Below, piece after piece: positions 23,140 through 35,433 of a DNA stretch of 64,000 bases (positions are counted from its first letter, which is position 1; every line of letters begins with the position of its first letter). A model generated the notes under the pieces. That model did not search any database. It saw only the letters and a program-made list of their open reading frames with translations, and was not told the origin of the DNA. The DNA comes from Vandiemenella viatica. Its lineage: Eukaryota > Arthropoda > Insecta > Orthoptera > Morabidae. Location: positions 113,140,095 to 113,204,094 of the forward strand of contig CM061920.1 in the NCBI GenBank assembly GCA_031002005.1. The letters run 5' to 3'. The position numbers were made by a program, and so were the translations under genes.

Positions 23140-24138
23140 ATAGGAGCTAAGTAGCAAATGGATTTACAAAAAAAGGATAGCGAAATGAACCACCACTTAC
23201 CTTAGATGTTGGTTTCGTGGGGTGAACATACAAAAAAAATACAAGACTTGGCCCTTCGTCAACAGAACATCACGGGGGGAGGGTGGTGCAAAGAATGACC
23301 ATTAGTAGGAACATGGTGGGGGTAAATTCAAACAGAGGACAGAGAGAGGGACACAGTGAATTGGATCTAGTACACAAGCAATGCAAAATGTTGCAAAAAG
23401 TGCAGAATAATACATTAAAATATTCATAACATAAATTTGAGAAAGTAAAAGTATATAAGAAAACAGAATTAAAAAAAAAATAACAAATATAAAAGTAATA
23501 ATAAAAAAGAGAATCTATGCAGATAAACATCACCTCTGGTATGTGGTGGTTCAATATATTGTAGAGAGTGGACATGGAGGCAAGGAGTGGATAGAGGGAA
23601 GGAAAAGTACTGACTGGGTATTATTTCAAATTGTCACCAGGAGGTTGTCTTGTGCCTAGTTTGTATTGGTAGGCAAGCTCCCATCTTCCAAGGAGCTGCT
23701 GTTGTTTGGGAGGACTCCGATAGCGCGGGCCGTGAAACAAGATTAAAATTATTGGTGTCATGGGAGATAGCATGGATGGCTACTGGACATTTTGGATTCT
23801 GAGTGAAAAATGTCTGTCAGTGACCATTCATTATTATGGCTAATGGATTGCTAGTCAAACATATATAAGAAGCCAAGCAATTTTTGCAGGTCATATATTA
23901 CATGTGAGGTTTCACAGATGGCGTGTCCTATGACAGGAATGCTCTCACCAGTGATAGGGTTGGTGAAAGTGGTGGAGGCAAGGTGTATGTCACACATCTT
24001 TCAGCGGTGCTATTGCCTGGCAAAGATCCTTGGGGCTGTCTGATGGAGCGAGAAAGACTGTGTCTGTGGACTAGGAGTAACTGAGGTTGGGAGGTCTGCT
24101 GAAACAAGTTCTGGGAGGGCCAGGGAGGATTTGAGTTT
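23140..24138 (-). pseudogene. Penelope-like element, minus-strand copy
   Basis: Read on the minus strand it has the same order as the neighbour at 24190: a proline-rich pre-endonuclease region, KMCDIHLASTTFTNP, a GIY-YIG relic (CKNCLASYICLTSNPLAI), the linker with AIGVLPNNSSS, and the 3' untranslated part ending CATCTAAGGTAAGTGG. Stops and frame changes occur throughout. Its 5' side faces the 5' side of the plus-strand copy, so the two form a large imperfect inverted repeat. Confidence 0.68.
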
Positions 24139-24189
24139 GCCTACCAATACTAACTAGCACAAGACAACCTCCTGGTCTCAATTTGTGCT

Positions 24190-25325
24190 GTGCCAGAACT
24201 GAACTATGGTTGGTTTTAGGGGGTTAGAACACGCAATACTGCCCTGGCCTTGAATCCATCAATAAAATCCTTCGGCAGGGTTATGATTTCCTTTTAACCT
24301 GCCCAAAAATGAGATCCGTTCTTCCAAAAATCCTCCCTGGTCCTCCCAGAACTTGTTTCAGCAAGCTTCCCAATCTCAGCCAGCTACTAGGCCACAAACA
24401 CAGTCTTCTTGTCCCATCAGACAGCCCCAAGAATCCTTCCCATGCAACTGACCCTGCTGTAATATGTGTAACATTCACCATGCCTCCACCACTTTCACCA
24501 ACACTATCATTGGCGAGAACTTTCCTATCATGGGACACACTACATGTGAAACCTCCCACGTAATATACCAGCTAACCTGCTAACACTGCCTGGCTTCCTA
24601 CATAGGTTTTGACTACCAACCGTTAGCCATTAGAATGAATGGTCAGCGTCAGACATTCAGTAGCTATCCATGCCATCTCCCATGACACTAATAATTTCAA
24701 TTCTTGTTTCACGGTCCGTGCTATCAGAGTCCTCCCAAACAAAAGCTCCTCTGAAATCAGAAGGTGGGAACTTGCCTACCAATACGAACTAGGCACAAGG
24801 CAACCTCCTTGTCTCAATTTGAGATAATACCCATCCATTCCCTCTATCCTCTACTTGCCTATATGCCCACTGTTTACAGTATGTTGAACCAACACACACC
24901 AGAAGTGATGTTTAACTACATAGATTCTTTTAGTTTTATTATCATTATATTTTTTCAATTACTTCCTCAAATTTATATTATGAACATTTTAATGTATTTT
25001 TCTGCACTTTTTGCGCTTCTCAGGTACTAGCTCCAATTTAGTGTCCCCCTCTCCCTGTCCTCTGTTTGACTTTACCCCCCATCATGTTCCTGACTAACGG
25101 TCATTCTGTGAAACGGTCTCCTACACCACCCTCCCTCCCTCCCTGATTTTCCTGCTGTTGACGACGGGCCAAGACCCAAACTATTCATAGTTTTTCCTTT
25201 GTTTTGTGCTTATTTATGGGTTCACCTCTTGATACCATCATCTAAAGTAAGTGGTGGTTCATTTCACTATCCCTTTTTTTTTTGTAAATCCATTCGCTAA
25301 TTAGCTCTTATTATTTCCTTGCAAC
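24190..25325 (+). pseudogene. Penelope-like element, plus-strand copy
   Basis: Translation gives QYCPGLESINKILRQGYDF and RSVLPKILPGPPRTCFSKL (open 24309-24563), then a decayed GIY-YIG segment with IRMNGQRQTF near 24630 and a 3' untranslated part ending at about 25290 in GTAAGTGGTGGTTCATTTC. RT is missing. A short extra plus-sense fragment of the same element (24139-24190) sits at the junction with the minus-strand copy, which fits the partial tandem and inverted arrangements known for Penelope elements. Confidence 0.7.
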
Positions 25326-26361
25326 TAGATATATATATATATATATATATATGAAATCAAAGTTAAAAGAGAGCATTTTCTTAGAATGTCTCTTAAGCTG
25401 CTCAATTTCCATCATCATCAAATGAACACTAAAACTGTGGTAACATGTAGACTAACAACTAGATATTTGATAAGAAAGGTCTATGAAATCAAAATTTGAA
25501 AGTTAGAGTAATAACATATATGGTAAACATTCCCCGGGAAAACCTACGATTACAGATATGGTAAAGATTTCAGCAACTGCATTCACAACATCTTACAATA
25601 ATACCTTGGTACAAAGAACTTTGTATTTCAAAGGTACATCATTTGCTCGTAAGTCAATTTCCTCCCCCAAGTGATGGCATTAACTAGGAAACTATCTGCA
25701 GGAGTCAGATATACTGGGGATTTCAAAGGCTTCAGTATTGTTACAGTAACTGTAACGGCTCAACATAAACCCTTAATAGTGGAAGCTCTGGTGAAACCGT
25801 GCTAGAACCAGCAAGCTAGTGGTCGACGAATCATTGTTTTCAAAGAAAAATAATCCATGGAGGATGGATATAAGAAAACAGGAGGTAGACACAGAAATGA
25901 ACACTGACTAAGAAATAGCAGAAAATTGTGGATTCGGATAAAAGAAGAAAACTGGAAATCTTAGAATTTGAGAAAAAAAAGTGGAAATATCAAGGTAGAA
26001 AAGAAATGAAAGAGACTTCTGATTATTCTGTAATAGGAATTAGAATGCAAAGAGAAATGGAATGGGGTAATTGTGAAGGAAGGACTAAAAAATGAAGTAA
26101 AAGACAGGATGATGGAGACTGAGGTAACAAAGAATTAGTTTGGAGATACTGCCCATTGCTGGGTAAAGATGGTTTGAGAATAATTGAAAATATGGAGAAA
26201 TGGTCAAAATGTTATAATTATAAGATACAAACATGCCCAGTTGCAAATAGAAATACAAGCATTATGAGATTATGTGAAAACTAGCAATTAAGAAGGGAGA
26301 AGACTATTGGACTTTTGTAAGAGAATCTGGTTGATGGTAGGAAACTCCTGGTGCAAGAAAT
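25326..26361. other. (TA)n microsatellite, then unassigned sequence
   Basis: A (TA)n tract lies at about 25328-25351. The rest, to the LINE end at 26362, is A-rich on the plus strand with no recognised similarity. Confidence 0.4.
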
Positions 26362-29140
26362 CAGTCTACTACTACATCTACATCCATACTCTGCAAATCA
26401 CAAACATTGTGGGTGGCAGAGGGTGCTAAGCATCAATCCTAAATCCGCGCATTCCAATCCCGAATTGCGCAAGGAAAGAAGGAATACATAAAAGCATCAG
26501 TACGGCATCTTATTTCTCTAATCTTATCCCTCCGTCATTGCGACCTAAATAGGTTGGCGGAAGTATTACATTGCACTCGAAATTTAAATTTTTTCGCATA
26601 TTCTCCAATAAATTCAATCACAAGCTACGTCGTCTGTCTTCCAAACTATGCTAGCCCAATCTATGTATCAATTCTGTGACGCTTTCATAAGGGCTGTAGC
26701 AACAAGTCACGAATCGAGCGGCTCTCCTCTGCATCCTCTCCTGAGTCAATCAGAACCTTGCGATACGGATCCCAAACTCCACAACAGTAATCCAGATGCG
26801 GACACTAGTGTTTTATACGCTATCTCCTTTGTATGAGCATTAGAATTCCTCAAAATACGGCCTATGAATTGCAATTTAGAATTAGTCTTGCCTACGAAAA
26901 TTATGTGCATTTCCTCATTTCATGATGCTTTGTGCTATCACCCCCATATACTTCAAGGAATCAACCGTGTCAACAGCTGAATTGTTTATTTTGTACTCGT
27001 GAACAAACTATTCTTTTGTTTCTTATATGCATTGCCTTGCACTTTTTGCAATTAAGTGTGCCATTTATGGCGCCAATGAAAATAGCATCCAAATCATGCT
27101 GAATTTCTAAGCAATCGTCGGAGCACCTTATTAACCTATAGATAGCTGCATCGTCGGCAAACAATCGCAACCAGAATTTGATGTTGTCACCTAGATTGTT
27201 TATTAATATTAAGAAAGAAGTGGTCCTATTACACTTCCTTGAGGAACCAAAGTAACATTTATCTTAGAAGAGGCTTCCGTCAACAACGACATGCTGCGAT
27301 CGACCAGTTAGAAAATCACGTATCCACTCGCAAATCTGAGCCAAATACCGTAAGCTCGAATCTTCACAAAAATTCGGTTGTGTGGTACAGAATCAAAAGC
27401 TTTCTGAAAATCCAAGAAAACTGCATCAACTTGCAACCTGCATCATAACTTTCATTACGTCATGGGAAAATACGGGCCAATTGTGTTTCACACGTGTTGA
27501 CACGGTGTAAGTAACTCATTCTCATCTAGAAACTTCATATGTTCGAGCATATGACATGCTGCAGAATTCTGCTGCAGACAGATGTTAGAGATTGGGTCGA
27601 TAATTCCGAGGATCACCCGATCTCCTTTCTTACAATGGGAATTACTGGGTATTTTCCAGCTAGAAGGTACTTTTTCTCTTCTAAAGATTTACGGAATATA
27701 TCTGACAGAAATGGTTCAATTCCTCCGCGTATTCAGAAAATACTCTTTACCTGTATACCATCGGGACCCGCGCTTTACCCCACTTCAGAGTTTTAATTGC
27801 TTTACAATACCTATGCTATCAATTTCTATCGGATCCATCTCTAATTCCACATGATGTGGTAAAGTGGGATGTTTTCCATGTTTTCATGCGAGAATGAATT
27901 TTTGAATTCGGTGTTAAATACGGTAACCTTGTCACGGCTGTCTTCAATTCCCATCCGTCTTTTATTAGAGCTGGCTTATTGTTCCCACTACAACTAACTT
28001 TTTTTACATAGGACCAAAATTTCTTAGGGTTTTCAGTGGGCCCTTAGAGCGAGAACTGGCACGAAAGTCATTAAAGGTCTCACGCATCGCATTCTTAACA
28101 TGTCCCCTTATCACCTCTTTATCTAAATCAATCCGATGCATCTCCTTTTTGATCGTGCGCGTATCTTCCTTTGCTTTTTGAGTAACCTTTAACCTCCCGT
28201 GTGTACCATGGGGGATCATTTCCTTCCCTGATTGTCCGTTTCGGCATATGCAAGTTCAAACCTTCATCGACTATAGGCAAGAATCAATGCTACCTCTCTT
28301 CAACGGTGCCTCCTGCTACTAAGAAGGTATGGAAATTATGCCTAAATACGCTCTAAAACACTCTTTTGAAGCCTTTTCAAATATGTAAAATCATGTCTTT
28401 TTTCTTTTTGCACACGATTGTAGTTTTACTGTAGCAATTACAGCTTTGTGATCACTTATTCCTGCAGTGGTAGAAATATCCGTGAATATTCAGGCCTATT
28501 TGTAACAACTATATCTAAAATATTTTCGTTACCGTTGAGGCATCGCGTTGGTTCAGTTACGAGCTGTTCAAGATGTGATCTGAGAAGAGGTCTAGAATGA
28601 TTTCGCAAGCTGCTTTATCCCTGCCCCCAGTAACGTGAACGTAATTAGTCCAGTCGATATCTGGCAAGTTAAAGTCACCTCCTAGCATTATTGCATGGTC
28701 CGTGAAATTATTTTAAGGCCTCGGCAATATTTACGCTTGCATCGGGTGGACGATAGAAGGAGCCTATCAAAGTTTTGTCCTAGCTACGTTGAGCTTGATC
28801 CATATGATTTCGCAGACAGTATGGACATCTATTTCGCTACATGGGAGGTACTTACTAACAGCTATAAATACACCACCTCCTTGGGAATGCAACCTATCCT
28901 TACGGAAAATGTTCATGACTATTAAAAATTTCGGCGGAACTTATATCCGGTTTTAACCAACTTTCTGTGCCTATTACGATATCAGCATCTGTACTACGAA
29001 TAACGTTTTCGAGTTCAGGCTGTTTATTACAAACACTTCTGCAGTTAACTACTAGAACTTTTAATGTTCGGGATTCTTTTAAGCTACCCCTAACACGCGG
29101 TGCTGAATTTATCTTGGCTGTCCGCAACTGAATTTCCTCC
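26362..29140 (-). pseudogene. CR1-like LINE family B, ORF2, first (contig 1) copy
   Basis: This would be the endonuclease-reverse transcriptase of a CR1/Jockey-like retrotransposon. The endonuclease N-terminus is readable at 28915-29120 (LKVLVVNCRSVCNKQ and IVIGTESWLKPD). The linker is at 28004-28219, and RT remnants around 27170 include LFADDAAIYR. The 3' tail at 26362-26390 is a CTACATC-type repeat on the plus strand. Many single-base deletions relative to the second copy (33033-35425) break the frame almost everywhere. They look more like consensus errors than natural decay, because the ORF1 half next door is almost identical between the copies. Confidence 0.78.
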
Positions 29141-29156
29141 TCAGGGTCCTCCTACC

Positions 29157-30115
29157 TCAGCCTAAAAAAAAAAAAAAAAACAATGCACGCCACACGGCCC
29201 CTGCCACCCGTGTAGCCAATTCCCGTGTGTAGTGCACCCCTGATCTTTCCAAGGGATCCCTACAACACTCAACCCCAGGGCAAAGATCGAGGAATCTGCA
29301 GCCATGACTATCACAGAAACACTGTCTCTGGTTCAGCCTCTCAACACCACTCTGAACCAGAGGTCCACAGTCAGTCCTATTGACAATGCTGCAGATATCT
29401 TGTGGCCAATGGCCACATAGTTCACCCTTTCTGCAAGTCACCCAAAGCATGTGAGGATAACCTTTGACCCCAGGCGGCATGCATCACTGGTGCCGACATG
29501 AGCCACAATCCGCTGCTGGCTGCACCCCGTCCATTCAATGGCATCCGGGATGGCCTGTTCCACATCTCAGATCAGACCCCCCGGAATACACAATGAATGG
29601 ATACCGAATTTCATCCCCAACCTATTCCCCATTTACAGAAGGGGCTCGATAAAGTGCCTTACGTTGGAGCTACCGACCACTAAAACCCCCTTCTGCAGTT
29701 GTCCAGACTTAGCGGGCTGTGTAGCTACCAACTCACAGGCCGATGATTGCAGGACTGAATCAGTTCCAGACAATGAGTCAAACCGGTTGGACAGTGGTAC
29801 AAGCTCGCCTTCCTGGGAATCAGGCTTGCACGATTGCACCCGCATGCGTTGTCGACATCCAGAAACCACACGCCAGCCACCACTAGGTGAAGGCCGCAGA
29901 GATTCTGACATCTTGGCCTGGACTGCTGGTATGATGACTGGTATGGGAGAACCTGCCAACTACTTTGCTTCTACAGGGTCACCAATACCGCATCTACTGC
30001 ACTCACTTCCGGCAGCTTCCAGCTGTGTAACTCTAGTTAACAAAGCTGCAAGCTGGGTGTGCAGATCAGTCACCTCAGCCTGTATCTGCACACAACAACC
30101 ACAGTTCCTACACAT
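29157..30115 (-). pseudogene. LINE family B ORF1 (CCHC-like head, SGNH esterase-like domain)
   Basis: The minus-strand frame starts with ATG at 30115: MCRNCGCCVQIQAEV, a cysteine cluster, followed by a helical stretch LHTQLAALLTRVTQLEAAG. After an in-frame TAG (29960-29962) the same frame continues to GVLVVGSSNVRHFIEPL, the first block of the SGNH-hydrolase-like domain known in CR1-type ORF1 proteins. After a further break 29157-29480 carries ERLNQRQCF, GCRFLDLCPG and the last block SGVHYTRELA, where the usual Asp before G-V-H is Ser. Family members bind RNA and may have esterase activity; this copy cannot be translated through. It ends in a run of A (plus strand 29163-29179). Confidence 0.65.
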
Positions 30116-30189
30116 ATTGCCTTACAGAAAGAAAAATTAAGGAGTACACGAAAAACGGACCCACTATGCGTTCTCAATAGAAGGCTTTA

Positions 30190-30505
30190 TGGCAATAACC
30201 AAATATACAAAGACGAAGCTTAAGCTAACTATGCACTTTAAATTAAATTAACACTGGAGGAACTACTTCACGTAACGGTTGCCGACGAAAAACTGCTGTT
30301 GCTGTTGCTGCTGCTACTGACATAACAAATATGCAGAGATGAAGTTACAACTAACTACACACTTTGAATTAAAATTGTCACTGGAGGTACTACTTCACAT
30401 AACGGCTGCCAACGTATGACTGCTGCTGCTGCTGCTATTACTGCAAAACAAATATGCAGAGATGAATCTACAACTAACTACACACTTTGAATTAAAATTC
30501 ACAAT
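30190..30505 (-). repeat. Tandem repeats in LINE 5' leader (~120-130 bp unit)
   Basis: About 2.6 units start near 30194, 30324 and 30443 with a core like ACAAATATGCAGAGATGAA, each including ACTACTTCAC and a (GCT)n stretch. They lie just upstream of ORF1 on the minus strand, where tandem promoter monomers are found in some LINEs. The promoter role is inference. The same repeats recur at 36467-36782 in the second contig copy. Confidence 0.6.
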
Positions 30506-30539
30506 GTAACCTGAAATGATAGTGATTGCAGAGTAAGTC

Positions 30540-31560
30540 TGTTGTGAATAACATGATATTTAAATGGAGGAGTGCTGCTAAATAGTTATCATAATGGTAA
30601 TGAAGCTAAGGACAGCAGCTGAAAAGAGAAAAATCGAAAAGCAGAATAGGAGGAAACTGAAAGAGGAGAACACAGGGAGTACCAGAAAACTCCAAGAAGT
30701 GACATAGCCAGAGGAAAAAGGAGAAAGTGGAAGAGGAGTGTATTTGCAGAAACAATGCGTAAGAAAACTGGCAGCACAAAAAGAGGGAAAGAGATACAAT
30801 GTTGAAGTAGTAGAGTGAAAAAAGAAATAAGAGATGAAGAACAGGGGCTTTTAGAGAATAGTTCAAGTGGAGAACAGAGGAGACAAAAATGCCACAGGAA
30901 GATAACAGAGTAAAGGAGGCAGTGGATGAAGAGGAATGATATGAGTGAAAACTCTAGCATGCTGGATAAAAATAGAAATGAGAGAAAAAAAATACCTCTA
31001 ACCTAGAAGGGATGCGGAAGGATTACTTTGAAGTCCTAGTAAATCGTAACTGGACAATGGAGGAGACATTAATATTGGAGGAGGAGGACAAAAACCAAGA
31101 AAGATTTAAAAGAAAACGAATGTTGGTCAAATGAGTGTAGTAATGATGAAAGCAACACAAGAAATTGTAAAAGCAGTGGTTATATATCATGAGATGACAA
31201 CAATCTGGAAGGATTAGAATCCAGAAGAATGGCATAAAGAATACTTGTACCTACCTTTAAAAAATGAGGCAGGAAAGTGTTTAAGAATTAAAGAGAAGTT
31301 ACACTGGTGTGCCATTGTTCCAAAGTTGGTGGGAAGACCCTAGAGAAAAGAATTTGAGACAAGGATAAAAACAGCTAAGAGATGTGTAATATGTATTCAG
31401 ACCAGAGAGGTAAACAGTAGTTCTGACATATACTGTGAGACAGCAATAAGGAAAGCAATACAGGTTATGGTGAAAATACGCAGATAGTCTTCCGTGATAT
31501 TGGGAAGCATACAACTATATACACAGAAGCCCGTGGTAAACAAAGGAGTACCGGTGTTAA
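30540..31560 (+). pseudogene. Probable RTE-like LINE remnant
   Basis: The plus strand is purine-rich and heavily stopped. Around 31200-31380 the translation reads KVFKN, then REVTLVCHCSKV and KTLEKRI, close to the N-Y-R-G-I-T-L-L-C-H-C-S-K-I block of RTE-like reverse transcriptases. The upstream basic stretch (30600-30690) could be the linker. The opposite strand shows long hydrophobic open frames that are only complements of purine runs. Confidence 0.45.
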
Positions 31561-31569
31561 GAGGTGTGG

Positions 31570-31760
31570 AAGTGTAGAATTGAATTGAATTTAATTGTGA
31601 TGAAGTACAAGCTCCATTCGTTATTCCCCATTATTATTGGAATTTACGAATTTTAATTTTAAATACCTTAAATGATTTTGGTAAATTACTCATCATTTAT
31701 CTGTCCATATTTCCATATTTATATAATTAATTCCCCCCCCCCTTTATTACTATTTTTTTA
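31570..31760 (-). repeat. LINE family A 3' end fragment
   Basis: AATTGAATTTAATTG followed by AATTTTAATTTTAAATACC and TTACTCATCATT resembles the 3' untranslated end of the LINE at 11826-12000 in the same order. It is a short, diverged 3' piece without coding sequence. Confidence 0.5.
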
Positions 31761-32032
31761 AATATTTATTATCCGTTTTACCACCATCTGCGATTTATAT
31801 ACAATATCTCAGTTCCACCGCCATATTGATAATCCACCCAGTCATGCAGCAACCCCCGGTGTGTGCACACCTCCCGAGGTGCATGACTCATTTTCTATGT
31901 CATGAATAAGGTTAACTACCGAAATATTGAGTTTATTTATTTGTGTGTTAGTAATATATGTTCTTCTCTCGTCGCTGCCTTCAACTTTGGTGAGTGATGA
32001 GTCATTTTCCCTTTCCTTGCAATTATTTTGCC
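31761..32032. other. Unassigned sequence up to contig end
   Basis: The sequence contains a C-run (31736-31742) and an AT-rich stretch with no recognised family. It ends at the last base before the gap and is repeated almost exactly at 38040-38316. Confidence 0.4.
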
Positions 32033-33032
32033 NNNNNNNNNNNNNNNNNNNNNNNNNNNNNNNNNNNNNNNNNNNNNNNNNNNNNNNNNNNNNNNNNNNN
32101 NNNNNNNNNNNNNNNNNNNNNNNNNNNNNNNNNNNNNNNNNNNNNNNNNNNNNNNNNNNNNNNNNNNNNNNNNNNNNNNNNNNNNNNNNNNNNNNNNNNN
32201 NNNNNNNNNNNNNNNNNNNNNNNNNNNNNNNNNNNNNNNNNNNNNNNNNNNNNNNNNNNNNNNNNNNNNNNNNNNNNNNNNNNNNNNNNNNNNNNNNNNN
32301 NNNNNNNNNNNNNNNNNNNNNNNNNNNNNNNNNNNNNNNNNNNNNNNNNNNNNNNNNNNNNNNNNNNNNNNNNNNNNNNNNNNNNNNNNNNNNNNNNNNN
32401 NNNNNNNNNNNNNNNNNNNNNNNNNNNNNNNNNNNNNNNNNNNNNNNNNNNNNNNNNNNNNNNNNNNNNNNNNNNNNNNNNNNNNNNNNNNNNNNNNNNN
32501 NNNNNNNNNNNNNNNNNNNNNNNNNNNNNNNNNNNNNNNNNNNNNNNNNNNNNNNNNNNNNNNNNNNNNNNNNNNNNNNNNNNNNNNNNNNNNNNNNNNN
32601 NNNNNNNNNNNNNNNNNNNNNNNNNNNNNNNNNNNNNNNNNNNNNNNNNNNNNNNNNNNNNNNNNNNNNNNNNNNNNNNNNNNNNNNNNNNNNNNNNNNN
32701 NNNNNNNNNNNNNNNNNNNNNNNNNNNNNNNNNNNNNNNNNNNNNNNNNNNNNNNNNNNNNNNNNNNNNNNNNNNNNNNNNNNNNNNNNNNNNNNNNNNN
32801 NNNNNNNNNNNNNNNNNNNNNNNNNNNNNNNNNNNNNNNNNNNNNNNNNNNNNNNNNNNNNNNNNNNNNNNNNNNNNNNNNNNNNNNNNNNNNNNNNNNN
32901 NNNNNNNNNNNNNNNNNNNNNNNNNNNNNNNNNNNNNNNNNNNNNNNNNNNNNNNNNNNNNNNNNNNNNNNNNNNNNNNNNNNNNNNNNNNNNNNNNNNN
33001 NNNNNNNNNNNNNNNNNNNNNNNNNNNNNNNN
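32033..33032. other. Assembly gap, exactly 1,000 N
   Basis: The run of N is exactly 1,000 bases, a scaffold placeholder and not a measured length. Open frames spanning it are meaningless. The sequence on each side shows that the flanking contigs overlap by about 5.2 kb. Confidence 0.99.
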
Positions 33033-35425
33033 CGGATGCACTAGTGTTTTATACGCTATCTCCTTTGTATGAGCATTAGAATTCCTCAAAATACGGCCTA
33101 TGAATTGCAATTTAGAATTAGTCTTGCCTACGAAAAATTATGTGCATTTCCTCATTTCATGATGCTTTGTGCTATCACCCCCATATACTTCAAGGAATCA
33201 ACCGTGTCAACAGCTGAATTGTTTATTTTGTACTCGTGAACAAACTAATTCATTTTGTTTCTTATATGCATTGCCTTGCACTTTTTGCAATTAAGTGTGC
33301 CATTTATGGCGCCAATTGAAAATAGCATCCAAATCATGCTGAATTTCTAAACAATCGTCGGAGCACCTTATTAACCTATAGATAGCTGCATCGTCGGCAA
33401 ACAATCGCAACCAGAATTTGATGTTGTCACCTAGATTGTTTATTAATATTAAGAAAAGAAGTGGTCCTATTACACTTCCTTGAGGAACACCAGAAGTAAC
33501 ATTTATCTTAGAAGAGGCTTCCGCGTCAACAACGACATGCTGCGATCGACCAGTTAGAAAATCACGTATCCACTCGCAAATCTGAGCCAAAATACCGTAA
33601 GCTCGAATCTTCACAAAAATTCGGTTGTGTGGTACAGAATCAAAAGCTTTCTGAAAATCCAAGAAAACTGCATCAACTTGCAAACCTGCATCAATAACTT
33701 TCATTACGTCATGGGAAAATACGGCCAATTGTGTTTCACACGTGTTGACACGGTGTAAGTAACTCATTCTCATCTAGAAACTTCATAATGTTAGAGCATA
33801 TGACATGCTGCAGAATTCTGCTGCAGACAGATGTTAGAGATTTGGGTCGATAATTCCGAGGATCACCCCGATCTCCTTTCTTGACAATGGGAATTACTTG
33901 GGTTATTTTCCAGCTAGAAGGTACTTTTTTCTCTTCTAAAGATTTATGGAATATATCTGACAGAAATGGTTCAATTTCCTCCGCGTATTCAGAAAATACT
34001 CTTTACCTGTATACCATTGGGACCCAGCGCTTTACCCCACTTCAAGAGTTTTAATTGCTTTACAATACCTATGCTATCAATTTCTATCGGATCCATCTCT
34101 AATTCCACATGATGTGGTAAAGTGGGAATGTTTTCCATGTTTTCATGCGAGAATGAATTTTTGAATTCGGTGTTAAATACGGTAACCTTGTCACGGCTGT
34201 CTTCAACTTCCCATCCGTCTTTTATTAGAGCTGGCTTATTGTTCCCACTACAACTAACTTTTTTTACATAGGACCAAAATTTCTTAGGGTTTTCAGTGGG
34301 CCCTTAGAGCGAGAACTGGCACGAAAGTCATTAAAGGTCTCACGCATCGCATTCTTAACATGTCCCCCTTATCACCTCTTTATCTAAATCAATCCGATGC
34401 ATCCTCCTTTTTGATCGTGCGCGTATCTTCCTTTGCTTTTTGAGTAACCCTTTAACCTCCCGTGTGTACCATGGGGGATCATTTCCTTCCCTGATTGTCC
34501 GTTTCGGCATATGCAAGTTCAAACCTTCATCGACTATAGGCAAGAATCAATGCTACCTCTCTTCAACGGTGCCTCCTGCTACTAAGAAGGTATGGAAATT
34601 ATGCCTAAATACGCTCTAAAACACTCTTTTGAAGCCTTTTCAAATATGTAAGCAATCATGTCTTTTTTCTTTTTGCACACGATTGTCAGTTTTACTGTAG
34701 CAATTACAGCTTTGTGATCACTTATTCCCGCAGTCGTAGAAATATCCGTGAATAATTCAGGCCTATTTGTAACGACTATATCTAAAATATTTTCATTATC
34801 GTTGAAGCATCGCGTTGGTTCAGTTACGAGCTGCTCAAGATTGTGATCTGAGAAGAGGTCTAGAATGATTTCGCAAGCTGCTTTATCCCTGCCCCCAGTA
34901 CCGTGAATGTAATTAGTGCAGTCAATATCTGGCAAGTTAAAATCACCACCTAGCATTATTGCATGGTCCGGAAATTATTTTTTAAGGCCTCGGCAATATT
35001 CATGCTTGCATCTGGTGGACGATAGAAGGAGCCTATCAAAAGTTTTGTCCTAGCTACGTTCAGCTTTATTTGATCCCTATGATTTCGCAGACTGTATCGA
35101 CATCTATTTCGCTACATGGGAGGTACTTACTAACAGCTATAAATACACCACCTCCTTGGGAATGCAACTTACCCTTACAGAAAATGTTCATGCACCTTTT
35201 AAAAATTTCGGCGGAATTTGTATCTGGTTTTAACCAACTCTGTGCCTATTACGATATCAGCATCTGTACTACGAATAACGATTTTGAGTTCAGGCTGTTT
35301 ATTACCAACACTTCTGCAGTTAACTACCAGAACTTTTAATGTTCGAGATTCCTTTAAGCTACCCCTAAGACGCAATGCTGAATTTACCTTGGCTGCCCGT
35401 AACTGAATTTCCTCCTCAGGGTCCT
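33033..35425 (-). pseudogene. CR1-like LINE family B, ORF2, second (contig 2) copy
   Basis: This is the better-preserved version of 26799-29140. The endonuclease at 34582-34956 has the motif GGDFNLPDIDC and the late motif GISDHKAVI, the metal and catalytic positions of the APE-type domain. The linker is at 34355-34543. RT at 33291-33773 has DAVFLDFQKAFDSVPH, SGVPQGSVIGPLLF and the catalytic LFADDAAIYR. The 3' part is missing because the contig starts at 33033. Remaining frame breaks near 33290 and 33830-34330 make it non-functional as assembled. Confidence 0.82.
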
Positions 35426-35433
35426 CCTACCTC

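Noticed and set aside
29464..30140. 200-codon plus-strand open frame (MASGMACSTSQ...)
   Set aside because: It is antisense to the LINE ORF1, whose domain blocks are clear on the minus strand.
30578..30960. Hydrophobic, Ser/Phe/Leu-rich open frames that look like membrane proteins
   Set aside because: They are the complement of a purine-rich LINE remnant and occur again at 36854-37236 in the overlapping contig.
31842..33110. Long open frames spanning the N gap on both strands
   Set aside because: They consist almost wholly of N translated as unknown residues; the gap is a placeholder.
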